A stretch of 64,000 nt of DNA from CALFVT01 sp964513675. Its GTDB lineage: Bacteria > Pseudomonadota > Alphaproteobacteria > Caulobacterales > Maricaulaceae. Made by a program: the position numbers and the translations under genes. Under the pieces are notes generated by a model. The model did not search any database and was not told the origin of the DNA. It saw only the letters and a list, made by a program, of their open reading frames with translations. The stretch's first letter is position 1. Each line of letters opens with the position of its first letter. The stretch covers positions 48,109 through 112,108 of the forward strand of contig CAZEOD010000001.1 in the NCBI GenBank assembly GCA_964513675.1, read 5' to 3'. This document shows positions 1 through 8,646 of the stretch, piece after piece.

Positions 1-173
1 AAAATAAAAAGCTTTTTCCTCGATTTTAAAATTTAATCTTTTGCTATTTTTTAGGTCTATTATGTAACATGTGTTCAGCATGGTTATAACGCTGAAATAT
101 CATAATATTTTAGTAAAAAAGCTTGGTTCTTGAATATATACTGTTAGAACACTGCCAGCATAATGTTCTGGTG
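1..173 (+). promoter_or_regulatory. AT-rich leader upstream of the mrp operon
   Basis: This stretch before the first antiporter gene is very AT-rich and holds no convincing coding sequence on either strand. It is the only gene-free DNA ahead of ten closely packed co-directional genes, so the operon promoter probably lies here or just outside the window. I cannot single out a -35/-10 pair with confidence. A TTG at 123 would extend the first gene upstream, but homology of the protein starts at the ATG at 174. Confidence 0.35.
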
Positions 174-680
174 ATGATTTTGTTCAGATTTTCAATTTTT
201 CTTACGATTGGCATGGCGGCATATTGGATGGCGTTATCGGGCTATTTCAAACCGCTTTTACTTATCCTTGGCGTTCTTTCTATTTTAATCGTTGTCGGTT
301 TAATCCACCGCATGAAAATTATGGATGAAGAGACTGTGCCTTATCTTCATATCCCTAAAAGCTTGTCATATTTTTCATGGCTATTTCGCGAAATAGCCAA
401 GGCAAATATGGATGTTGTTAAAGCTGTGTTATCCCCGAATATAGACGTGACGCCCGGTATGCTCACCGTCCCAGCGGATCAAGAAAGTGACGTCGGCAAA
501 ACAATGTTCGCCAATTCTATTACGCTCACTCCCGGTACGGTTAGCGTTGCGGTTGATGAGGATAAGATTATTGTTCATGCGCTTTTATCCAATCGGGTAA
601 CGGTCGATGATTTTGATGACATGGCTGCGCGCTCTGCATGGTCGCTTGGTGATAAACTCAACCAAAGCAAGGGGGCTTAA
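174..680 (+). CDS. mrpE: Mrp-type Na+/H+ antiporter subunit E
   Basis: Small membrane subunit of the multi-subunit Mrp/Mnh cation/proton antiporter in the inner membrane. From the ATG at 174 the protein has 169 residues. It opens with two hydrophobic segments around a YWMALSGYFKP stretch typical of the MrpE N-terminus, followed by a cytoplasmic half with the family's LTLTPGTVSV-like core (here NSITLTPGTVSVAVD). The longer TTG start at 123 adds 17 residues with no family resemblance, so the ATG is preferred. It leads the operon, followed 1 bp later by mrpF. Family assignment is firm; the start is less certain. Confidence 0.85.
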   Translation: MILFRFSIFLTIGMAAYWMALSGYFKPLLLILGVLSILIVVGLIHRMKIMDEETVPYLHIPKSLSYFSWLFREIAKANMDVVKAVLSPNIDVTPGMLTVPADQESDVGKTMFANSITLTPGTVSVAVDEDKIIVHALLSNRVTVDDFDDMAARSAWSLGDKLNQSKGA

Positions 681-681
681 A

Positions 682-1008
682 ATGGAGAGTTTCATCGCTT
701 ATTTTAATCTGGGGGCCGCATTTTTTCTCCTGATTACGATGATGTTGATGTTGGGGCGCTTAATCGCGGGGCCAACACTTTATGACCGTTTGTTGGCGGT
801 TAACTCATTTGGGACGAAGATCGTGATTTTTTTATGCCTTTTTTGTATGATTATTGGCCGCCCAGACGGCGTTGATATTGCTATACTTTACGCGCTGATG
901 AACTTCATTGCGACAATCGCCGTCTTGAAATTTTTTCGCTATAATACGTTGGATTTGTCATTAGATGCGGCTTATCTGCGTGATAAAGCTGCGGAGGATG
1001 AGGCGTGA
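682..1008 (+). CDS. mrpF: Mrp-type antiporter subunit F
   Basis: Subunit F of the Mrp antiporter, a small three-helix membrane protein of 108 residues, the usual size. The family signature is visible around residues 30-65: RLIAGPTLYDRLLAVNSFGTK. The ATG at 682 is chosen because it lies one base after the mrpE stop behind a G-rich ribosome site and begins directly before the first helix; an in-frame upstream ATG at 607 lies inside mrpE and is rejected. The gene ends in a 4-nt overlap with mrpG, indicating translational coupling. Confidence 0.9.
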   Translation: MESFIAYFNLGAAFFLLITMMLMLGRLIAGPTLYDRLLAVNSFGTKIVIFLCLFCMIIGRPDGVDIAILYALMNFIATIAVLKFFRYNTLDLSLDAAYLRDKAAEDEA

Positions 1009-1445
1009 TTGACCTTATTTTAGCTGCGGCAGGCAGTACAGTTCAAGCGGCAGAGCATGGGAGTTTTGTCTTTGATTGGCACGGCGTTTTTAACGTTTTA
1101 ATTACCGCCATATCTGTGGCCTCAATTTCAGGCGGGATATTCTTTGTTTTTGCAGGAACGCTAGGCGTTTTACGCTTGCCAGATTTTTTCACGCGAATCC
1201 ATGCGGCCGGCATGACGGACACTTTGGGCGTCGAGCTTATTTTGCTGGGCTTAATTATTCAGGCCGGATTTAGTTTGTTGAGCCTTAAGTTTCTCCTTGT
1301 TGCCTTTTTTCTATTGTTAACAAGCCCGACTGCAACACATGCGATAGCCAATGCGGCGTATCATGCCGGGTTAAAGCCATATTTGGGGCGGTATCAATCG
1401 CCAAATATTGCTGAATTGCGCGGTCCTCAGGAGCCGAAAAAATGA
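1005..1445 (+). CDS. mrpG: Mrp-type antiporter subunit G
   Basis: Subunit G (MnhG/PhaG) of the antiporter, 146 residues with three predicted membrane helices. The MnhG signature is clear in the middle of the protein: GTLGVLRLPDFFTRIHAAGMTDTLG, read as GVLRLPD followed by RIHAAG. The N-terminus carries about 35 extra residues before the first conserved helix. The GTG start at 1005 overlaps the mrpF stop and the end overlaps the next gene by 4 nt, so E-F-G and the following gene are translationally coupled. Confidence 0.88.
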   Translation: MIDLILAAAGSTVQAAEHGSFVFDWHGVFNVLITAISVASISGGIFFVFAGTLGVLRLPDFFTRIHAAGMTDTLGVELILLGLIIQAGFSLLSLKFLLVAFFLLLTSPTATHAIANAAYHAGLKPYLGRYQSPNIAELRGPQEPKK

Positions 1446-2128
1446 GTCCGCAAATAATACTCGACTTAGGCTTGATCTCTATGCTTTTGGTGATCGCATT
1501 TGCGATTATTCGTATGCGATCTTTATTTGCGATTGTGATGTTGCAGGGCGTCTATAGCCTCGTCTCTGCCGCGTGGTTTGTATCGCTTGATGCGGTTGAC
1601 GTAGCGTTTACGGAGGCCGCTGTTGGCGCGGGCGTTTCAACGGTTTTGATGTTGGCGGCGATGCTTTTGGCAGACCGTCAATCAGCAGAAGTGTCACTCC
1701 GCCGCCAAATCGCGCCTATTATTATTGTTATCGCAACAGGGCTGACCTTGTTTTACGCTATTGGCGATATGCCAATTTACGGCGATGCTAATTCTCCGGC
1801 GAATAGCTATGTGGGGGCTGGTTATTTAGAGCGGACGGCCGAAGATATCCATATTCCCAATGTTGTGACCGCTGTGCTGGCAAGCTATCGCGGCTTTGAT
1901 ACATTTGGCGAGACAGTTGTTATTTTTGCGGCGGGACTGGGCGTACTGCTCCTTTTGGGATTAAATGGGAATGCTGGAAAGTGGCGAGCGGCCCCGAACG
2001 GCGTAGATATTGGCGGGGCTAATACGCCTTCGGTAAATTTGACCCCGAAAGCGGATGCTGAGCCTTCAACAGTTTCAACAGATGCTAAGCCGAAAACGCA
2101 AAAAAAATCAAAACCGAAGGAGGCATAG
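1442..2128 (+). CDS. DUF4040 protein, detached C-terminal module of MrpA
   Basis: Membrane protein of 228 residues corresponding to the segment that in Bacillus-type MrpA is fused behind the large NuoL-like part (MbhD/DUF4040-like region). The first roughly 80 residues form three helices with the motif FTEAAVGAGVSTVLML, diagnostic for this module. A further helix pair follows around residues 90-180, then a soluble tail rich in Lys, Pro and Thr (about 190-228) that looks unstructured. It sits between mrpG and mrpB, so MrpA is split in this operon. Overlap with mrpG is 4 nt. Confidence 0.82.
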   Translation: MSPQIILDLGLISMLLVIAFAIIRMRSLFAIVMLQGVYSLVSAAWFVSLDAVDVAFTEAAVGAGVSTVLMLAAMLLADRQSAEVSLRRQIAPIIIVIATGLTLFYAIGDMPIYGDANSPANSYVGAGYLERTAEDIHIPNVVTAVLASYRGFDTFGETVVIFAAGLGVLLLLGLNGNAGKWRAAPNGVDIGGANTPSVNLTPKADAEPSTVSTDAKPKTQKKSKPKEA

Positions 2129-2131
2129 CTC

Positions 2132-2572
2132 ATGAGTCCCCATGGTATTCTTCGCGTTGTTTCTAAGTTTTTAATCCCTTTTATTGCGATCTTTGCGTTT
2201 TATGTTCAATTTCACGGGGATTACGGACCGGGCGGCGGCTTTCAAGCCGGCGTGATCTTAGCGGCCTCTGTTATACTTTATGCGCTGATTTTTGGCTTAG
2301 ACGCGGCGAAGCGCGCGGTTCCGCCGTCATGGATTCGGTTTGGAATGATGTTGGGCGTTTTCCTTTACGGCGGGACAGGTGTGGCTACTTGGCTTTTGGG
2401 CGGTGAATTTTTGAACTATAGCGTTTTCACACCTGACCATCCTTCCCACGGACAGCATTACGGCATTTTATTCGTTGAACTTGGTGTCCTTCTGGCAGTT
2501 GCGAGCGTTATGTTAGCTATTTTTTATGCCTTTGGGAGTCGTCAGGCCGAAATTTCGGATAAGGATTGGTAG
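2132..2572 (+). CDS. mrpB: Mrp-type antiporter subunit B
   Basis: MnhB-domain membrane subunit, 146 residues, four predicted helices. The family landmarks are FYVQFHGDYGPGGGFQAGVILA near residues 23-45, that is HG followed by PGGGFQAG, and a later GxFLYGGTG helix. The ATG at 2132 follows a GGAGG ribosome site. In Mrp systems subunit B works with the A/C/D core in cation-coupled proton transfer. Directly followed by mrpC after a single base. Confidence 0.9.
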   Translation: MSPHGILRVVSKFLIPFIAIFAFYVQFHGDYGPGGGFQAGVILAASVILYALIFGLDAAKRAVPPSWIRFGMMLGVFLYGGTGVATWLLGGEFLNYSVFTPDHPSHGQHYGILFVELGVLLAVASVMLAIFYAFGSRQAEISDKDW

Positions 2573-2573
2573 C

Positions 2574-3047
2574 ATGAGCGATCTGCTAGGGTCATTTAAT
2601 TATGCCGTGATTATCGTCCTAATGATGTTAGGGCTTTATATTGTTTTTGCTGCGCGGAACCTTATTAAGCGGCTTGTCGGGCTATCCGTTTTCCAGACAT
2701 CTGTGTTTTTATTTTATATCTCCTTGAGTAAAGTTACGGGCGGGCAGCCGCCGATACTCGTCGATAGTCATGACGCTGAAAAAAGCGATCATGCCGCCGC
2801 TTCGGTTGTGCAGGTTGTATCAGCGGGTGATGACGCCGCGAAACATAGCCTCCATCACGCAAGCGAGGTTTTATATTCCAACCCGCTTCCGCATGTCCTC
2901 ATTCTGACAGCGATTGTTGTCGGTGTCGCGACATTAGCGATCGGTTTGGCTTTGACAGTCCGTATTCGTGAAGTTTACGGCTCCATTGAAGAAGATGAAA
3001 TCGACCGGATTGATTATCAATATAATCTTGAAGGGGCGTCTGAGTAA
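2574..3047 (+). CDS. mrpC: Mrp-type antiporter subunit C (NuoK-like)
   Basis: NuoK-homologous subunit with three membrane helices, 157 residues from the ATG at 2574. An upstream in-frame ATG at 2526 lies in mrpB and is not favoured. Signature elements are GLYIVFAARNLIKRLVGLSVFQ in helix 1-2 and the PLPHVLILTAIVVGVATLAIGLAL helix near the end, matching the P(L)xxALxLTAIVIG pattern of MrpC. Between helices 2 and 3 is a longer than usual His/Asp-rich loop (roughly residues 60-105). Overlaps mrpD by one base. Confidence 0.88.
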   Translation: MSDLLGSFNYAVIIVLMMLGLYIVFAARNLIKRLVGLSVFQTSVFLFYISLSKVTGGQPPILVDSHDAEKSDHAAASVVQVVSAGDDAAKHSLHHASEVLYSNPLPHVLILTAIVVGVATLAIGLALTVRIREVYGSIEEDEIDRIDYQYNLEGASE

Positions 3048-4588
3048 TGGATATTTTGTCTCTTTTTCCTGCGTGGCTGCTCACGCATGGCGCGGCTTTA
3101 ATTGTTGTTCTGCCGCTAATGGCCGGCGCAGCTATGGCGGTTATCCCGCGCGAGCGCATGGCGTGGGTGATTACGTTGATTGTAACATTGATCTGTACGT
3201 TATGCGCTTTTGCACTGTTCATGCAGGTTTTAGATCAAGGCCTTGTCACCTATAAAATGGGGGGCTGGGAGCCACCTTACGGTATTGAATATGTTGTTGA
3301 TGCGTTAAGTGCGCCTGTCTTGCTGCTGATAAGCGCTATGGCCTTGATATGTTTATTTTATGCATGGCCAAGTGTTCAGGCCGAGGTTGAACCCAAAAAG
3401 CGTGCGCCGTTTTATGGAGCGTTCTTAATCTGCGCGGCAGGCCTTTTGGGCATGGTTGTGACGGGCGATGCGTTTAATGTTTTTGTCTTCCTCGAAGTCT
3501 CATCTATTTCGACATATGTGCTTGTCGCCATGGGAAGTAGCCGCGATCGCCGCGCGCTGAGAGCCGCATATAATTATCTTATTCTTGGCTCCATTGGCGC
3601 GACATTTTTCGTTATTGGTATCGGGTTTCTTTATATGGAAACAGGAACGCTGAACATGGCCGATATGGCCCGCATATTGGATAGCCTTGATGGGGGCAGC
3701 CGTGTGGCGCAAGTCGGTTTTGCCTTTATTGTGATTGGACTTGGACTAAAGCTCGCAATGTTCCCGCTACATATGTGGCTGCCGGGTGCTTATGCGCATG
3801 CTCCAAGCTTGATAACGGTGTTTCTGGCCTCGACCGCGACCAAAGCCGCGCTTTATTTATTGCTCCGCTTTGCTTTTACGGTCTTTGATCTTAGTTTTGA
3901 TTATGTCGTCAATATTCTCAGCAACCTTGTGATGATTGTCGCTGTGATTGGCATGGTTTTCGCCTCTCTACAGGCTATTTTCCAAACAGATGTGCGGCGA
4001 GTTTTGGCCTTTTCATCCATTGCGCAAGTTGGATATATGCTCTTGGGGCTTAGCCTCGTAACGGTTAGCGGCCTGACGGCGTCATATATTCATTTGATTA
4101 ATCACGCGGCCATTAAGGGCGGGCTTTTTCTCGCGGTTGGCGCGATGTGGTACCGCTTTGGAATTACGCGGGTATCTGATTTTCGCGGCTTATCGAAAAC
4201 TATGCCGTGGACAATGTCAGCCTTTACAATTTCTGGTCTGTCTTTAATCGGCGTTCCGCTAACGGCCGGCTTTGTCTCAAAGCTGCAATTAGCAACAGCG
4301 GCGTGGGAGCGAGGCTATGGCTGGGCTGTCGGGGTTATCTTATTATCCTCTATTCTTGCGCTTATATATATCGGGCGTATTTTGCGTGTCGCCTATTTCG
4401 AAACGCCGCACCAGATAAACGGTGTTGATGTACCTAAGAACGAAGCGCCAATGATGATGTTAATTCCTATGTGGACATTGGCTATTTTATCAATTGTGAT
4501 TGGGATTAATGCAGATTGGATTGTCGAAGCGGCGAGCCGTGCAGCGGAGCTTCTGATACCAACGCAGATGATAGAGGGGGGATTGTAA
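3047..4588 (+). CDS. mrpD: Mrp-type antiporter subunit D (NuoM/N-like)
   Basis: Large antiporter-like subunit of 513 residues with about 14 membrane helices, homologous to NuoM/NuoN of complex I. Visible hallmarks are the helix with FVFLEVSSISTYVLVA (key glutamate of helix 5), the lysine-containing KLAMFPLHMWLPGAYAHAP motif and LAFSSIAQVGYMLLGLSL. These carry the proton path in this family. It follows mrpC with one-base overlap and precedes a second NuoL/M-like gene by 1 bp. Length and motifs are standard for MrpD. Confidence 0.9.
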   Translation: MDILSLFPAWLLTHGAALIVVLPLMAGAAMAVIPRERMAWVITLIVTLICTLCAFALFMQVLDQGLVTYKMGGWEPPYGIEYVVDALSAPVLLLISAMALICLFYAWPSVQAEVEPKKRAPFYGAFLICAAGLLGMVVTGDAFNVFVFLEVSSISTYVLVAMGSSRDRRALRAAYNYLILGSIGATFFVIGIGFLYMETGTLNMADMARILDSLDGGSRVAQVGFAFIVIGLGLKLAMFPLHMWLPGAYAHAPSLITVFLASTATKAALYLLLRFAFTVFDLSFDYVVNILSNLVMIVAVIGMVFASLQAIFQTDVRRVLAFSSIAQVGYMLLGLSLVTVSGLTASYIHLINHAAIKGGLFLAVGAMWYRFGITRVSDFRGLSKTMPWTMSAFTISGLSLIGVPLTAGFVSKLQLATAAWERGYGWAVGVILLSSILALIYIGRILRVAYFETPHQINGVDVPKNEAPMMMLIPMWTLAILSIVIGINADWIVEAASRAAELLIPTQMIEGGL

Positions 4589-4589
4589 G

Positions 4590-6074
4590 ATGCTATCTGC
4601 TGAGCTTTCACTGGCCCTTTTACTTCTCATCCCCTTACTTGCAAGCGGCTTGATTGGGCTTTTAGGTCAACGGCCAAATATCCGTGAAGCCGTGACCTTC
4701 ATCGCCGCTTTTGCTTTACTGGCAAATGTTATTTATTTGATTGGCATTGTTTCTGGAGGGGGGCGGCCAGAGCTTTATCTGGGTAGCTTTGCCGGAACAT
4801 TTGAATTTAAATTGGTTTTAGAGCCTTTAGGCGCAACATTCGCCGCGATTGCGAGTTCGCTGTGGATCGTAAACTCTATCTTTACTATGGGCTATATGCG
4901 CGGAAATAAAGAGAAGAACCAAACGCGGTTTTTTCTCTTTGTTGCGATTGCCATTGCGGCGGCCATGGGGATTGCCGCATCGGGTAATTTAATTACGCTG
5001 TTTATATTTTATGAAGTGCTTACGCTTTCAACCTTTCCGCTTGTCGCGCACAAGGGCGATGCAAAGGCGAGAAAAGGGGGGACGATTTACGGCTTGATTT
5101 TGATGGGAACATCTTTGGCCTTCTTACTGCCTGCGGTAATTGGGACGCATGTGATTGCCGGCACAACAGACTTCCAAGTGGGCGGCGTGTTCTCTAGCGA
5201 TGTAAGCTTATTAACGACCTCTATTTTATTATTCCTTTTTGCCTTTGGTATCGGTAAAGCGGCCTTAATGCCCGTACATCCATGGCTGCCAAATGCCATG
5301 GTTGCGCCGACACCGGTTTCTGCGCTTTTACATGCTGTTGCCGTTGTTAAGGCCGGTGTTTTTACGATGATTAAAGTCGTGACATTGATTTTTGGGCCCA
5401 GCCTCGCTGCGGCAACCCCGATGAGTACAATGCTGTCTTGGGTCGCAGCTTTCTCGATTGTCGCGGCCTCTTTAATTGCTCTGCGTCAAGATAACCTGAA
5501 AGCGCGTTTGGCCTATTCCACCGTCTCGCAGCTCTCATATGTGACGCTTGGTGCGATGTTGGCTGCGCCGGCTGCGATCATTGGCGGGGCTTTGCAAATT
5601 GTCATGCATGCTTGGGGGAAAATTACGCTGTTTATGTGTGCAGGCGCTATTTACACCATTGCCCACCGCGCTGAGATTAGCAAGCTTGACGGATTAGGCC
5701 GCAGTATGCCGTGGGTTTTTGGTGCATTTTTGGTTGGCGCTTTATCCATTATTGGCGCGCCGCCATTGGGCGGCTCTTGGCCGAAATATTTTCTAATGGT
5801 CGGCGCTTTAGATAGCGGGAAAGCCATTTTAATCGCAGCATTGATTATGTCGTCTATTTTAAATGTGATCTATCTTATTCCGATTGCGGCGCGAGGCTTT
5901 TTAAAGCCGCCTGCTAATCCTGAAGCAGATGCCAAAATTGCAGCGCTGCGGCGGGAGCATAAATGGGTAATAATTCCGCCTGTTCTTACAGCGTTTGGGG
6001 CTTTCACATTGTTTTTCTTTTCAGGGCCGATCATTGATTTTCTGGCCCCGATACTTCCCGATGGAGCCTTTTAA
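4590..6074 (+). CDS. Second NuoL/M-like antiporter subunit
   Basis: Proton-translocating membrane protein of 494 residues, paralogous to mrpD and to the N-terminal part of MrpA. It carries the same conserved elements: FIFYEVLTLSTFPLVAH, KAALMPVHPWLPNAMVAPTPVSALLHAVAVVKAG (PHPWLP-type helix 7-8) and LAYSTVSQLSYV. The HAVAVVKAGVF segment resembles MrpA/NuoL more than MrpD. With the separate DUF4040 gene upstream, it probably supplies the MrpA function in this split-A operon. It overlaps the following small gene by a single base. Confidence 0.82.
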   Translation: MLSAELSLALLLLIPLLASGLIGLLGQRPNIREAVTFIAAFALLANVIYLIGIVSGGGRPELYLGSFAGTFEFKLVLEPLGATFAAIASSLWIVNSIFTMGYMRGNKEKNQTRFFLFVAIAIAAAMGIAASGNLITLFIFYEVLTLSTFPLVAHKGDAKARKGGTIYGLILMGTSLAFLLPAVIGTHVIAGTTDFQVGGVFSSDVSLLTTSILLFLFAFGIGKAALMPVHPWLPNAMVAPTPVSALLHAVAVVKAGVFTMIKVVTLIFGPSLAAATPMSTMLSWVAAFSIVAASLIALRQDNLKARLAYSTVSQLSYVTLGAMLAAPAAIIGGALQIVMHAWGKITLFMCAGAIYTIAHRAEISKLDGLGRSMPWVFGAFLVGALSIIGAPPLGGSWPKYFLMVGALDSGKAILIAALIMSSILNVIYLIPIAARGFLKPPANPEADAKIAALRREHKWVIIPPVLTAFGAFTLFFFSGPIIDFLAPILPDGAF

Positions 6075-6448
6075 TGGCGAGCTCAGATCAAACTGTTGAA
6101 AAGACTAAAACGGATTTGACCCCCGAAGCTTTGGAGCGTGCAGAGGCCCACCCACTGGCGGTACCTTTTTTATTTTTAGGCCGCAAATCTGTCCAAGATA
6201 AGTTCATTTATGTCGCTTTATGCGGCCTCATTATTACGGTTATTTTGGGGTTCATTTATCCGCTACATTACCCAACGCCTTATGATGTTGTTCCGGCATC
6301 TTGGGCGTGGATTGGGTTTTTATCTTATAGTTTTTTAGTGCTTTGCGCGAAGCCGCTTTTTAAAGCTCTTGCCCGCCCGGAAAGCTATTACGGTGAAGAT
6401 CCGGATATGAACCTCGACCATATTGAAGAGGAGGCACATCATGACTGA
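6074..6448 (+). CDS. Small two-helix membrane protein of the mrp operon
   Basis: A 124-residue protein I do not recognise at family level. It has a charged N-terminus (residues 1-40), two hydrophobic helices (about 46-65 and 75-97) and an acidic, His-rich tail. It starts on the last base of the preceding antiporter gene and overlaps the next one by 8 nt, so it is clearly part of the operon and probably an accessory or structural subunit of this split-MrpA form of the complex. Function is inferred from position only. Confidence 0.7.
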   Translation: MASSDQTVEKTKTDLTPEALERAEAHPLAVPFLFLGRKSVQDKFIYVALCGLIITVILGFIYPLHYPTPYDVVPASWAWIGFLSYSFLVLCAKPLFKALARPESYYGEDPDMNLDHIEEEAHHD

Positions 6449-8171
6449 GCTTCTTCTTAATTTAAATCCGGGCGTGATTATTATTCTTGCGGGAATGATT
6501 TGCGCGATATTACCCGCGTCACAAATCCGAAAGCTATTGGTCATCGCCGCGCCGATTGCTGGGATTGTCTCCATATCAATGCTTTACACAGATCAAGAAG
6601 TGATCGGCGGTATTATCGAAATCGGGAGGCAAAGTTTTACGACCTTGCGGATTGATAGTTTAAGCCTGATTTGGGGCTATATTTTCTGCGTCGTTGGCGT
6701 GTTGAACGGCATTTATGGTCTGCATGAGAAGTGCCAAATTACTGATAGCTCAGCCTTGATATATATGGGCTCGGCTATTGGCGGCGTATTTGCGGGTGAT
6801 TTGCTGACATTGTTCCTCTTTTGGGAAATCGCAGCCGTGTCGTCTGTCCCCTTGATTTGGAAAGGCGGCGAGCGGGCCTATGCGGCGGGCGTGCGTTATC
6901 TGGCCATACATATTTTTTCGGGCGTAGCTTTGCTTGCTGGGGCCATTATATATGGGCGCGCAAATGGCGGCGACTTTACCTTTGGCCATATTGGCTTGGA
7001 CGCACCGGGCGGGTGGCTCTTATTATTGGCGATGGGAATTAAATGCGGATTTCCGCTTTTGCATAACTGGATGCAAGACGCTTATCCTAAAGCGTCAATT
7101 ACAGGGACAGTTATTTTATCTGCTTTTACGACAAAACTCGCGATTTATGCGCTAGCGCGTGGTTTCGCTGGTGAAGATATCCTTATTTATATTGGTGCGG
7201 CGATGACGGTCTTCCCCGTTTTCTTTGCGGTGATTGAAAATGATATGCGCCGTGTTTTATCTTATAGTCTGAATAATCAGCTCGGATATATGGTTTGCGG
7301 TATTGGCGTTGGAACCACGCTTGCTATGAACGGAGTCGCTGGACAGGTCGCGGTTCATATCATCTTTAAATCGCTTCTCTTTATGTCTATGGGCGCTGTG
7401 CTATACCGCGTCGGAACGATTAAAGGCAGCGAGCTTGGCGGCTTATTCAGGTCTATGCCGCTCACGACAATCTTCTGTCTAGTCGGCGCGGCGTCGATCG
7501 CGGCCTTCCCATTATTTGCAGCTTTCGTAACTAAGGCGATGATTATTAGTGCGGTTATTAAAGAACATCATTATGTGATTTCTTTTATCCTGCTCTTTGC
7601 CTCTGCGGGTGTGATGGAACATTCAGGGATTAAAATTCCGTATTTTACATTCTTTTCGCATGATAGCGGAAAGCGTGTCGAAGAGGCGCCGTGGAATATG
7701 TTGGTCGCCATGGGGCTGGCGTCGGCTTTATGTATCTTCTTTGCTTTCCCTTTTGGCGGTTATCAGTTCCTTTATAGCCTTATGCCCTATACGGCGGATT
7801 ATGACCCTTACACAGCGGATCATGTGATTTTTCAGTTGCAGCTACTATTTGCGGCGATATTGGCCTTCGCCTTACTTAAACGGCTCGGTGTCTATCCGGC
7901 TGAGCGCCGCGCGGAGATCATCGACTTTGACTGGACATACCGTAAGCTAGGACTGGCTATTGTGAAATGGCTTGGCGCCATGTGGATGCGGCTTAACGCT
8001 GTCACAGCGCGGGCCAGGGATCGTTTTGCGGCTGATATGGGCCGTAGGCTCCAACAAGTTTTCAGTCCCGCAGGTGCCTTTAGTGCGGCGTCACCTGTAA
8101 ACCTGCCTTATGTTTTAACGGCGGCCATGCTATTGATTTGCTTGGTTGGAGTTTATTTAGGAGCAAGCTAG
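6441..8171 (+). CDS. Third large antiporter-like subunit (MrpD/NuoM family)
   Basis: Membrane protein of 576 residues with the NuoL/M/N antiporter fold: FLFWEIAAVSSVPLIWKG, MGIKCGFPLLHNWMQDAYPKA and LSYSLNNQLGYMVCGIG correspond to the conserved glutamate helix, lysine helix and the later discontinuous helix. The C-terminal 100 residues include an amphipathic stretch and a last helix, longer than in MrpD. The ATG at 6441, overlapping the previous stop by 8 nt, is preferred over the in-frame ATG at 6423. This is the last gene of the antiporter operon, making three large proton-channel-like subunits. Confidence 0.82.
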   Translation: MTELLLNLNPGVIIILAGMICAILPASQIRKLLVIAAPIAGIVSISMLYTDQEVIGGIIEIGRQSFTTLRIDSLSLIWGYIFCVVGVLNGIYGLHEKCQITDSSALIYMGSAIGGVFAGDLLTLFLFWEIAAVSSVPLIWKGGERAYAAGVRYLAIHIFSGVALLAGAIIYGRANGGDFTFGHIGLDAPGGWLLLLAMGIKCGFPLLHNWMQDAYPKASITGTVILSAFTTKLAIYALARGFAGEDILIYIGAAMTVFPVFFAVIENDMRRVLSYSLNNQLGYMVCGIGVGTTLAMNGVAGQVAVHIIFKSLLFMSMGAVLYRVGTIKGSELGGLFRSMPLTTIFCLVGAASIAAFPLFAAFVTKAMIISAVIKEHHYVISFILLFASAGVMEHSGIKIPYFTFFSHDSGKRVEEAPWNMLVAMGLASALCIFFAFPFGGYQFLYSLMPYTADYDPYTADHVIFQLQLLFAAILAFALLKRLGVYPAERRAEIIDFDWTYRKLGLAIVKWLGAMWMRLNAVTARARDRFAADMGRRLQQVFSPAGAFSAASPVNLPYVLTAAMLLICLVGVYLGAS

Positions 8172-8179
8172 ACCTGATT

Positions 8180-8581
8180 ATGATAGGGGATGATGCTGAT
8201 AAGACCTTGCAACTCGCCGCAAAAATAACGGCGGCATATGTGAAGGGCAATAAGCTTGCCCCTGAAAAGGTCAGCGCGTTTTTGGAAGACATACATCATA
8301 CACTCACTGAGCTTGCGACACCTGTTATTCGACCTGAAGATCAACCGCAGCCGCAATATTCTATTGCTGATTCTGTAACGGATGAGGTGATTTACTGCCT
8401 TGAAGATGGGCAACCCTTTAAATCCCTTAAACGGCATTTACGGACGAAATATAATCTTACTCCAGACGCTTATCGTGAAAAATGGGGACTTCCGCGTGAT
8501 TATCCCATGGTAGCGCCGGCTTATGCACGGGAGCGTGCTAAAATTGCACGTCTTAGCGGCTTGGGGCGTGGAAAGTCCTAA
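8180..8581 (+). CDS. mucR: MucR/Ros family transcriptional regulator, degenerate zinc finger
   Basis: DNA-binding regulator of the alphaproteobacterial MucR/Ros family, 133 residues from the ATG at 8180. The C-terminal domain carries CLEDGQPFKSLKRHL, the TPDAYREKWGLPRDYPM block and a PAYARERAKIA tail typical of MucR. Of the four Ros zinc ligands only Cys73 and His86 remain: the second Cys is Asp76 and the last His positions are Lys90/Tyr91. Such substituted forms occur in MucR proteins and need not abolish DNA binding. MucR acts as a global H-NS-like repressor and shares targets with CtrA in related bacteria. It is 8 bp behind the mrp operon but may be separately expressed. Confidence 0.88.
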   Translation: MIGDDADKTLQLAAKITAAYVKGNKLAPEKVSAFLEDIHHTLTELATPVIRPEDQPQPQYSIADSVTDEVIYCLEDGQPFKSLKRHLRTKYNLTPDAYREKWGLPRDYPMVAPAYARERAKIARLSGLGRGKS

Positions 8582-8599
8582 TTTTTCACCTCAGGGCCA

Positions 8600-8614
8600 C
8601 AACCGAATCGGTTG
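8600..8614. repeat. 15-bp palindrome containing a GANTC site
   Basis: CAACCGAATCGGTTG is a perfect inverted repeat (7-bp arms, one central base) just downstream of mucR and upstream of the PAS_5 gene; pairing extends outward to CCACAACC/GGTTGCGG with one mismatch. The centre is GAATC, a GANTC sequence that CcrM would methylate. It may be an operator or part of a hairpin; no poly-T follows on the plus strand. Confidence 0.45.
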
Positions 8615-8631
8615 CGGAATAAAAAAGAGGG

Positions 8632-8646
8632 TTAATAGGACATTAA
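8632..8646. promoter_or_regulatory. CtrA box (TTAA-N7-TTAA)
   Basis: TTAATAGGACATTAA matches the full CtrA consensus TTAA-N7-TTAA. It lies 84 bp before the start of the PAS_5 gene and between mucR and that gene, with three GANTC sites within the surrounding 110 bp. CtrA control of the downstream gene is an inference from sequence and position. Confidence 0.6.
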
